From NCBI GenBank assembly GCA_913775725.1, contig CAJYNG010000008.1, forward strand, positions 1 to 64,000: a stretch of DNA of 64,000 bases. Direction: 5' to 3'. How positions within the stretch are numbered: the first letter of the stretch is position 1; every line of letters begins with the position of its first letter. The notes below the pieces were generated by a model. The model had not been told where the DNA came from. It worked only from the letters and a program-made list of their open reading frames with translations, and ran no database searches. Shown in pieces: positions 16,211 to 23,009 of this stretch. The DNA is from an uncultured Stenotrophomonas sp. GTDB taxonomy: Bacteria; Pseudomonadota; Gammaproteobacteria; Xanthomonadales; Xanthomonadaceae. The position numbers and the translations under genes were made by a program.

Positions 16211-16609
16211 CTATGCGTTGTCGTCGGTCAGTGCCGCCAGAATCGGGCACTGATCCAGCGAGCCGTGGCCGGGACAGGCGTCGACCAGCTGCGACAGAGC
16301 GGTGTGCATGCGCTGCAGTTCGGCCATCCGTTGCGCGATGTCATGCAGGCGGGCCTGCGCGGTGTCGCGCACGCTGCCCATGTCCTGCTGATGGCGATCG
16401 CTGAGTGCGAGCAGTTCGCCGATTTCCTCCAGGCTGAAGCCCAGCGCCTTGGCACGGCGGATGAAGCGCAGCCGGCGCAGGTCCGGCTCACCGAAGATGC
16501 GGTAGCCCCCGGCCGAGCGCGCCGCCGTCGGCAGCAGCTGCTGCCGTTCGTAGTAGCGCACCGTATCGATCGGCACGCCCGCCTGGCGGGCCAGTTGTCC
16601 AATGTTCAT
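16211..16609 (-). CDS. MerR-family metal-type regulator
   Basis: 132 residues. N-terminal MerR HTH ('MNIGQLARQAGVPIDTVRYYERQQLLPTAARSAGGYRIF'), dimer helix about 80-110, and a C-terminal cysteine/histidine cluster 'ACPGHGSLDQCPIL', as in the CadR/ZntR/PbrR-like metal sensors. No metal exporter lies beside it, so targets are elsewhere or it is autoregulatory (operator at 16644-16670). Metal identity cannot be read; two Cys and one His in the loop fit a soft divalent ion. Confidence 0.88.
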   Translation of the reverse strand: MNIGQLARQAGVPIDTVRYYERQQLLPTAARSAGGYRIFGEPDLRRLRFIRRAKALGFSLEEIGELLALSDRHQQDMGSVRDTAQARLHDIAQRMAELQRMHTALSQLVDACPGHGSLDQCPILAALTDDNA

Positions 16610-16643
16610 CGCGGATTCCTGCGGATGCTGCGGCCATTGTGAA

Positions 16644-16670
16644 GCCTTGAGTCTGGTCTAAGGTCAAGGC
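16644..16670 (-). promoter_or_regulatory. MerR-type operator and promoter of the merR-like gene
   Basis: Perfect arms GCCTTGA (16644-16650) and TCAAGGC (16664-16670), 13 bp apart. On the minus strand -35 TTGACC and -10 CACAAT are 20 bp apart, the stretched spacing that MerR proteins correct by twisting DNA. The gene starts 27 bp downstream of the -10. Confidence 0.7.
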
Positions 16671-16764
16671 TTTGCGCCGATGTGCGCATTCAGCGCACTT
16701 TGCAACTTTCTTCATAGCCCTGCCGCTGGACCAGTTTCTACCCTTCGCCTGAACCGGCCATTCG

Positions 16765-17862
16765 ATGGCCTGCAACGAACCGATGAGGTGGTCAGTGGAT
16801 GGAATCAGGAACGAAGGATTCGTCGAGGTTGCGGTGGTCGAGTACCCCGGAGGCGACCCGTCCGCGGCGTCGGTGCTGGCGGAAATGGCCCACGTCGCCA
16901 ATCGTCTCGCCCAGCAGCAGCGCCGACCGTTCAAGCGCGTACTGGTTACGCGCTGGATCGTACCGGCCAGTCAGACCGGCGTGCATCGCATTGCCGGTGC
17001 GGAAATGCTCGAAGCCGCCATTCCTGCAGTGATCGCGGTTCCCGGCCAGATCAGTCCCGGAACCTGCCTGCGTGCCGAAGAAGTCCTGCTGGACTGGCTG
17101 CGTGCCCACTACGACGGTGGCAGCCTGCTGGCCGCCGCCAGCGATGGGGTTGGTGTGCTGGCGCGTGCCGGCCTGCTGGCCGGGCGAACGGTCAGCGGAC
17201 CCGATCTGGGGCGACATCCCGGATTGCAGGCGCAGGCGATGAGCTGGGTACCCAGTGAGCGTGCGCTGGTCGACGATGGCGATCTGCTGACGGTCGGTGG
17301 TTCGCAGGCCTGGCGTTTCCTTGGCCTGCGGCTGCTGTACCGGCTGCACGGGCAGGGCGTGGCGAGCGCGGTCGCGCAACAGCTGGGCATCACCGTGCCA
17401 GCGGGGATCCAGCAGGATCTGGAGCGTTTCAGTGCCAATTTCGCCCATGGTGATCGCGACGTGCTGAAGGCACAGCGGTGGCTGCATACCACCGCGGCAC
17501 GAGGCGCCACCCTGGCGGCGATCTGTGAGGTTTCCGGGTTGGAGCCGCGCACGCTGCAGCGACGTTTTCTCCGGGCCACCGGTCTGCGCCCGATCGAGTA
17601 CTGCCAGCGGCTGCGCATTGCCAAGGCCCAGACCCTGCTGCAGCAGGGGGCCGGTATCGACGAAGTTGCCTGGGGCGTGGGCTATGCCGATCAGAGCGCT
17701 TTCCGGCGCCTGTTCCTTCGTATCGTTGGCATGACGCCGGCCAACTATCGTCGCCACGTCAGCAGCAAGCGGCGTGAGAGGCCTCTGATACCTTCGGTCG
17801 CAGGCAGTCTGCGCGGGTTGCAGGCACCTTCGGGCGTGCAGTTGGGGCGAAGTGCCGCCTGA
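16765..17862 (+). CDS. GlxA-type AraC regulator (DJ-1/PfpI-like domain plus HTH)
   Basis: 365 residues. Residues about 18-190 form a DJ-1/PfpI-like (type 1 amidotransferase-like) domain ('AVIAVPGQISPGT', 'LLAAASDGVGVLARAGLLAGRTV') where the nucleophile Cys is replaced by Ser/Asp-Gly, so it is probably a sensor and not an enzyme. Residues about 240-335 are two AraC HTHs ('TLAAICEVSGLEPRTLQRRFLRATGLRPIEYCQRLRIAKAQTLL', 'DEVAWGVGYADQSAFRRLFLRIVGMTPANYRR'). Start is uncertain (ATG 16765 or 16783). Target unknown; the thiol genes downstream are a candidate. Confidence 0.85.
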   Translation: MACNEPMRWSVDGIRNEGFVEVAVVEYPGGDPSAASVLAEMAHVANRLAQQQRRPFKRVLVTRWIVPASQTGVHRIAGAEMLEAAIPAVIAVPGQISPGTCLRAEEVLLDWLRAHYDGGSLLAAASDGVGVLARAGLLAGRTVSGPDLGRHPGLQAQAMSWVPSERALVDDGDLLTVGGSQAWRFLGLRLLYRLHGQGVASAVAQQLGITVPAGIQQDLERFSANFAHGDRDVLKAQRWLHTTAARGATLAAICEVSGLEPRTLQRRFLRATGLRPIEYCQRLRIAKAQTLLQQGAGIDEVAWGVGYADQSAFRRLFLRIVGMTPANYRRHVSSKRRERPLIPSVAGSLRGLQAPSGVQLGRSAA

Positions 17863-17942
17863 TGCCTGATATCGGGCGGCGCTTGCAACCTGGGCGCGAC
17901 GCTTCGACCATGCAGGCAGTGGACGATTGAACAGGTGGGCTG

Positions 17943-18746
17943 ATGTCGAGTGTTGGACCGGTACCCATGCCGGTGGTGTTGATCCTCGTTTGCATGTTGC
18001 TGGCGATGGCTGTCGCCCGTCTGTGGCCACGCAGGAAAGACGAAAGACCGCTGCCATCGGCAGCAAGCATGGTGTTGGACATGCTGCTGATCGGCCTGTT
18101 GTGTGGCCGCCTCAGTTTTGTCGCCCTGAACTTTGCGCTCTATCGCGAGGCTCCCTGGAGCATTCTGCAGATCGCCGATGGTGGCTATCACCTGGTGGTG
18201 GTGCTGGTGGCAGGGCTGGCATGGGGTTTGTGGCGCTTGCGGCCGTGGCCCACGCTGCGTATGCCGGTGCTGATCAGCGCTCTGATTGGGGTGCTGCTCT
18301 GGGCGGGTGGCGGCCAGGTGCTGTCGGCCTGGCAGGAGCGCCAGATGCCATTGCCGGTGCTGCAGGTAACGGACCTTCAAGGCGGCGAGGTCGATCTGCA
18401 GCAGTTCCGGGGCAAGCCGCTGGTGCTGAATCTATGGGCCACATGGTGCGGGCCCTGCCGGCGCGAAATGCCCGTGTTGGCGGCGGCACAGCAGGCACAT
18501 GCCGATGTGCAGTTCGTGTTCCTCAATCAGGGTGAAACCCTGGATGAGGTCCAGGGTTTCCTCACCAGCGAACGACTGGTGCTGGGCAACGTGTTGCTGG
18601 ACGATGACGCTGCCGCTTCAACTGTGCTGGGCGTGCAGGCCTATCCTTCCACGCTCTTCTTCGATGCTGACGGGCGCCTGCGTGAACTGCACCTGGGCGA
18701 ACTGACTGCGGCCGGTCTTGAACACAAACTGCGCCGGCTGCGGTAG
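17943..18746 (+). CDS. Membrane-anchored TlpA/thioredoxin-like protein
   Basis: 267 residues. Four hydrophobic helices (about 10-26, 43-65, 80-98, 106-122) precede a thioredoxin fold (about 135-265) with the active site WCGPC (Cys169, Cys172; 'LNLWATWCGPCRREMPVL') and cis-Pro in 'AYPSTLFF'. The membrane part ('LLIGLLCGRLSFVALNFALYREAPW') is somewhat like the start of prolipoprotein diacylglyceryl transferase; it may pass electrons or only anchor. It is 30 bp upstream of dsbG, in one operon, so it probably reduces or oxidises periplasmic thiols with it. Confidence 0.88.
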   Translation: MSSVGPVPMPVVLILVCMLLAMAVARLWPRRKDERPLPSAASMVLDMLLIGLLCGRLSFVALNFALYREAPWSILQIADGGYHLVVVLVAGLAWGLWRLRPWPTLRMPVLISALIGVLLWAGGGQVLSAWQERQMPLPVLQVTDLQGGEVDLQQFRGKPLVLNLWATWCGPCRREMPVLAAAQQAHADVQFVFLNQGETLDEVQGFLTSERLVLGNVLLDDDAAASTVLGVQAYPSTLFFDADGRLRELHLGELTAAGLEHKLRRLR

Positions 18747-18776
18747 CCTGCCCGGGCATCTCACTACGGAGTTCCC

Positions 18777-19613
18777 ATGTTGTCGACTTCCATGCGCATC
18801 GCTCCGGCGGTGCTGTTGCTGCCGGTCATGCTGGCATTGGCCGCCTGCAGTCAGGCCCAGACCCCACCGGGCAAGACGGCCCCGGCAGCAACTGCTCCGG
18901 CTGCTGCGACCAAGGGCGACCGTCCTGCCGTGCTGAAGGGTATCGAGAAGCACGGTTTCGAGGTCGTTGCCGAGTTCGATGCGCCGGGTGGCCTGCGTGG
19001 CTTTGCGGGCGTGGTGGGTGGCCAGCAACCGGCCGCGGCCTACGTCACCGCCGATGGCAAGCACGTACTGGTGGGCAGCCTGTTTGACGCCGAGGGCAAT
19101 GACGTCGCAGCCGAAGCCGTGGAGAAACTGGTCGCCGCGCCAATGTCGACCAAGATGTGGACCAAGCTGGAAGCCAGTGCCTGGGTGCGTGACGGCAAGG
19201 CCGATGCGCCGCGCGTGGTCTATACCTTCAGCGATGCCAACTGCCCCTACTGTCACAAGTTCTGGGAAGCAGCACGGCCGTGGGTCGATGCTGGCAAGGT
19301 GCAGCTGCGTCACATCATGGTCGGCGTCATCCGCGAGGACAGCCCGGCCAAGGCGGCGGCCATCCTCGCTGCCCGTGACCCGAGCGCGGCGCTGCTGCAG
19401 AACGAGCACGATTTTGATCGCGGTGGCATCAAGGCGCTGCCGAACATCAGTCGCGAGATCGCTGGCAAGCTCGACGCCAATCAGGTGCTGATGATCGAGA
19501 TGGGCTTCCAGGGCACGCCGGGCATCCTGTTCCAGGATGCGCAGGGCCAGGTGCAGCGCCGCGCGGGACTGCCGCAGGGCGACGACCTGACGACGGTGCT
19601 CGGCCCGCGTTGA
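18777..19613 (+). CDS. dsbG: DsbG-like thiol:disulfide interchange protein, lipoprotein
   Basis: 278 residues. Lipobox LAAC gives lipidated Cys24 ('VMLALAACSQAQ'); E. coli DsbG is soluble, so the anchoring is a difference. A low-complexity Ala/Pro linker follows (28-46), then a dimerisation domain (50-125) and a thioredoxin domain with CPYC (Cys156, Cys159; 'SDANCPYCHKFWEAARPW') and the cis-Pro loop 'FQGTPGIL'. It would protect single cysteines or isomerise disulfides in the periplasm, being kept reduced by a DsbD-like or the neighbouring TlpA-like protein. Confidence 0.9.
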   Translation: MLSTSMRIAPAVLLLPVMLALAACSQAQTPPGKTAPAATAPAAATKGDRPAVLKGIEKHGFEVVAEFDAPGGLRGFAGVVGGQQPAAAYVTADGKHVLVGSLFDAEGNDVAAEAVEKLVAAPMSTKMWTKLEASAWVRDGKADAPRVVYTFSDANCPYCHKFWEAARPWVDAGKVQLRHIMVGVIREDSPAKAAAILAARDPSAALLQNEHDFDRGGIKALPNISREIAGKLDANQVLMIEMGFQGTPGILFQDAQGQVQRRAGLPQGDDLTTVLGPR

Positions 19614-19639
19614 TCCGTGCCGACATGATGACGTAGCCC

Positions 19640-19669
19640 ACAGGCCCGCATGGCGACATGCGGGCCTGT
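19640..19669 (+). terminator. Strong hairpin behind dsbG
   Basis: Perfect 12-bp stem ACAGGCCCGCAT / ATGCGGGCCTGT with loop GGCGAC, 26 bp after the dsbG stop. Only a weak T-tail follows (CGCGTTCTGT). Confidence 0.7.
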
Positions 19670-19720
19670 CGCGTTCTGTGCCCCAGGCGAACGCAACCGC
19701 TTGCGCATGACCTGTTCGAG

Positions 19721-19772
19721 GTCACGTCTGAATCGTGACTGAGATCAAGCATCGCGCCTTGATTCCAATCAA
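19721..19772 (+). promoter_or_regulatory. FNR/ANR box and promoter of the porin-permease-decarboxylase operon
   Basis: TTGATTCCAATCAA (19759-19772) is a perfect FNR-type site (TTGAT-N4-ATCAA). A -10-like TAGCCT at 19794-19799 puts the site at about -41.5 from a start near 19807, the class II activation position. A second perfect repeat, GTCACG-N7-CGTGAC (19721-19739), lies 20 bp upstream and may bind another regulator. Together they predict anaerobic activation of the downstream genes. Confidence 0.75.
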
Positions 19773-19806
19773 GGCCAAAAACGACAGGTGGATTAGCCTT
19801 TGACGC

Positions 19807-20126
19807 ATGGAATACAGCGTCAACGCGCCATGGATGCCGCGCCACGGCTGCCCCGATGCAGGCAGTGCGGCACAGCCATTCACGACACTCTCACTCCCTG
19901 CTTGTTACCCAGACCGCTGCGGTCGCCACCTCTCTGGCAGCGCGGCCCTGATGGAGTCGACATGGGTGCAGGCGGGGCAGTGTCATCGTCCTGTTGCCTG
20001 CCGCGCGCAGGCTGGCCGATGTCGTCGACGCAGTATCCGCATTTCCAGCAACGGCAACGCGAAGCCAGGGCGGCGCATGCGTGCGCTCCGGAACCGTGAT
20101 GCGAGTGTTCGTCAGGGGAGGATGCA
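19807..20126 (+). other. Long untranslated leader before the DcaP-like gene
   Basis: About 320 nt lie between the predicted start of transcription and the porin ATG. The stretch is open in two frames, but these lack ribosome sites and run into the porin gene. It may hold an RNA control element; no known riboswitch was recognised. Confidence 0.4.
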
Positions 20127-21560
20127 ATGCGTTTGGCGGTACTGAGTCTGGCGTGTCTGGGGGCACTGGCGATCACGCCGGCGTACGCCCAACAGGGTGA
20201 CGCGGAGGATGCGCAGGCATTGCGGCGTGAGATTGCCGCAATGCGCCAGGCGCTGGAAGGCATGCAGCAACGGCTGGACCGGCTGGAGCAGCGCGATGCT
20301 GTGCCTGCGCAGACAACAGCCTTGCCTGAAACGGCGCCGATTGCCTCCGCTGCCCCTTCCGATGTGATCCATCGCACCCAGGTGCCGGGTGTGGCGCAAC
20401 CGGTACTGCCGCAGCGCGATTCGGTCGCTGATCCGTCCACTGCGGCATCGCGACCGGACAGCGCCGCTGGTCCGACCGATCCAGACCTGAAGGGGTTCTT
20501 CGCGATCCCGGGCACCGATACCGTGATCCGCATCGGCGGCTACGCCAAGCTGGATGCCATCGCCGATTCGCGCGCGGCTGGCGACGAGGACCAGTTCATT
20601 CCCTCGTCGATGCCGGTGGGCGGCAGCCACCGCGATGTCTCCAACTTCAACATCCACGCCAAGCAGACCCGCTTCAGCTTCGAGGCGCGGCGTCCGACCA
20701 CGCATGGCAACCTGCGCTTCTACCTGGAAAATGACTTCTTCGGTAGCAGTGATGGCTACGAATTCCGCCTGCGCCATGCCTATGGCCAGCTGGGCAATAC
20801 CTACGCCGGTTACGGCTATTCCAGCTTCATGGATCCGGACAGCCTGCCCGACACGCTGGATTTCGCGGGGCCCGGCGGTGCCGGCTACCTGCTGGTGGCA
20901 GGCATCCACCACAGCTTCGCGATGGGCAAGGGCAACACCCTGACCGTCGCTGCCGAAGACCCGAAGACCGAACTGGCTGGTGCCAGCGATGAGCGGGCCG
21001 CGGTGAATCGGCTGCCTGATGTGACAGTGACGGCGCGCATGGAGCGTGACTGGGGTCATCTGCAGCTTGGCGCGGTGGCGCGCAGCCTGGCCTACGACGG
21101 CGATGGCGAGCGCGACCGGCGCATGGCCGGTGGCCTGCAGCTGAGCGGCTCGGCATCGGTGGGCGAGCGTGACCTGTTGCTGTTCGGTGCGCTGGGTGGT
21201 CGCGGCCTCAGCCGTTACACCGCCGACCTGACCGGCTCCGGGCTGGACGCGGTGGTCGGTGCGGATGGCCGTCTCGACGCGCTGGACCTGCACGGCGGCT
21301 TCGTTGGCTACACCCATTACTGGTCCGAGCTGTGGCGATCGAACCTGATCTTCGGCCAGCTGACCCTGGAGCGGAACGCCGCTCTGGCCGCCGAAGCCTT
21401 CCGGCAAAGCCGCTACGGCGTATTCAACCTGATCTGGAGCCCGGCGCCGTCGTGGACGATGGGCATGGAGCTGCTGTACGGCCGCCTGGAACAGCAGGGC
21501 GGCGCGCGCGGCGACACGGTCCGGGTGCAGGGCAGCCTGCAATACAACTTCATCAAATAA
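20127..21560 (+). CDS. DcaP-like trimeric outer-membrane porin
   Basis: 477 residues. Signal peptide to about residue 21 (AYAQQ), a coiled-coil segment 28-55 ('QALRREIAAMRQALEGMQQRLDRLEQ'), a Pro/Ala linker, then a 16-strand-type barrel starting 'DTVIRIGGYAKLDAI' and ending in aromatic-basic 'YNFIK'. This layout matches DcaP channels, which pass small, mostly acidic or peptide-like solutes. RBS GGGGAGG upstream. It is first in the operon with an AdiC-like antiporter and a basic amino acid decarboxylase, so it may admit the amino acid or release the amine. Confidence 0.85.
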   Translation: MRLAVLSLACLGALAITPAYAQQGDAEDAQALRREIAAMRQALEGMQQRLDRLEQRDAVPAQTTALPETAPIASAAPSDVIHRTQVPGVAQPVLPQRDSVADPSTAASRPDSAAGPTDPDLKGFFAIPGTDTVIRIGGYAKLDAIADSRAAGDEDQFIPSSMPVGGSHRDVSNFNIHAKQTRFSFEARRPTTHGNLRFYLENDFFGSSDGYEFRLRHAYGQLGNTYAGYGYSSFMDPDSLPDTLDFAGPGGAGYLLVAGIHHSFAMGKGNTLTVAAEDPKTELAGASDERAAVNRLPDVTVTARMERDWGHLQLGAVARSLAYDGDGERDRRMAGGLQLSGSASVGERDLLLFGALGGRGLSRYTADLTGSGLDAVVGADGRLDALDLHGGFVGYTHYWSELWRSNLIFGQLTLERNAALAAEAFRQSRYGVFNLIWSPAPSWTMGMELLYGRLEQQGGARGDTVRVQGSLQYNFIK

Positions 21561-21636
21561 GCGCCAGCGGCATTACGCCAGCGCAACCGTCCCCACGCCC
21601 GGCTGCACCGGGCTCATGCCAGTACAGGAGATTGTC

Positions 21637-22989
21637 ATGGCAGAAGCAAAGAAAATCGGGGTGGTCGGAGCCACCTTCCTCGTCGCCGGCAACATGATGG
21701 GCTCAGGCGTGTTCCTGCTGCCATCCAGCCTGGCCAAGATTGGTACCGCTTCGATCTGGGGCTGGCTGATCACCACTGCGGGTGCGCTGCTGCTGGCGTT
21801 CGTGTTCGCCAAGCTGGGCAAGCTGGCACCGAAGGCGGGTGGTCCGTACGCATACGCGCGTGACTGGTTCGGCCCGTACATGGGCTTCCAGACCAACACC
21901 ATCTACTGGTTCGCCAACTGGATCGGCAACGTCGCCATCCCGATCGCGGCGGTCGGTTATTTCAGCTACTTCTTCCCGATCCTGTCCGAGCCGCTGGTGC
22001 GCTGTATCGCGGTGCTGATCCTGGTGTGGGCGCTGAGCTTCGCCAACATGATCGGCCCGGCCTTCGTCAGCCGCGTGCAGACGGTCACCACCAGTTTCGC
22101 GCTGGTGCCGATCCTGGGTATCGCCATCTTCGGCTGGTTCTTCTTCGATGCCGACATCTTCAAGGGCGCCTACAACGTGTCCGGTGAGTCCAACTTCGGC
22201 GCGATCTCCAGCGCTGCAGCACTGACCCTGTGGGCCTTCATCGGTGTCGAATCCGCTTCGGTCACGGCGGGCGTGGTCGAGAACCCGGAAAAGAACGTGG
22301 CCCGCGCCACCCTGGCCGGCGTGTTCCTGGCCGCCATCGCCTACATCGCCAGCTCCTCGGTGATCATGGGCATGGTGCCCAATGGCGAGCTGCAGACCTC
22401 CGATGCGCCGTTTGCGCTGGCTGCGGCCAAGGCTGTGGGTGGCTGGGGCGGTGCGCTGGTCAGCCTGTGCGCCTTCATCGGCGCTGCCGGTTCGCTGGGC
22501 GGCTGGATCCTGCTGACCGCACAGAGTGCCAAGGCGGCCTCCGATGACGGCCTGTTCCCGAGCATCTTCAGCAAGACCAACAAGGATGACGTGCCGGTCA
22601 AGGGCGTGCTGATCGTGGCCGTGCTGATGACCCTGGCGGTGCTGGTCACCTCCACCTCGGAAACCGCGTCGGCACAGTTCGACGTCATCACGTCGGCCGC
22701 CGTGGTACTGACCCTGCTGCCCTACATCTATTCGTGCGTGGCCTGTTACTTCGTGGTCGAGCGTTCGCACACCCTGGTCCATACCGGTGCGTTCTGGACC
22801 CTGACCAGCCTGACCGTTGTGTACTGCCTGTGGGCGATCTACGGCTCGTCGGGAACCATCGTGCAGTACGCGTTCCTGTTCGTGCTGTTCATCACCGTGT
22901 TCTATCCCTTCTTCAGCGAGGAGCGCCGCCAGCAGCGGCAGCGCGCCCGCGAGGCATCGGCCATCAGCGCCGGCGCCCAGCGTTCCTGA
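21637..22989 (+). CDS. adiC: AdiC-like arginine/agmatine antiporter (APC family)
   Basis: About 450 residues from ATG 21637, which has AGGAG 7 bp upstream (an ATG 21 bp earlier lacks this). Twelve TM helices. Signature regions match AdiC closely: 'AGNMMGSGVFLLPSSLA' (substrate loop in TM1), 'GGPYAYARDWFGPYMGFQTNTIYW', 'TLWAFIGVESASVTAGVV' (gate Trp of TM6) and 'GSLGGWILLTAQSAKAASDDGLFP'. It exchanges the external amino acid for the amine product made by the next gene, 20 bp downstream. Arginine is favoured, lysine/ornithine systems (CadB, PotE) being less similar. Confidence 0.85.
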   Translation: MAEAKKIGVVGATFLVAGNMMGSGVFLLPSSLAKIGTASIWGWLITTAGALLLAFVFAKLGKLAPKAGGPYAYARDWFGPYMGFQTNTIYWFANWIGNVAIPIAAVGYFSYFFPILSEPLVRCIAVLILVWALSFANMIGPAFVSRVQTVTTSFALVPILGIAIFGWFFFDADIFKGAYNVSGESNFGAISSAAALTLWAFIGVESASVTAGVVENPEKNVARATLAGVFLAAIAYIASSSVIMGMVPNGELQTSDAPFALAAAKAVGGWGGALVSLCAFIGAAGSLGGWILLTAQSAKAASDDGLFPSIFSKTNKDDVPVKGVLIVAVLMTLAVLVTSTSETASAQFDVITSAAVVLTLLPYIYSCVACYFVVERSHTLVHTGAFWTLTSLTVVYCLWAIYGSSGTIVQYAFLFVLFITVFYPFFSEERRQQRQRAREASAISAGAQRS

Positions 22990-23009
22990 GTTAGACAAGG
23001 AGAATCAAC

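Noticed and set aside
19807-20145. 112-codon frame in the porin leader
   Set aside because: It overlaps the start of the porin gene in another frame, lacks a ribosome site, and its composition is unlike the neighbours.
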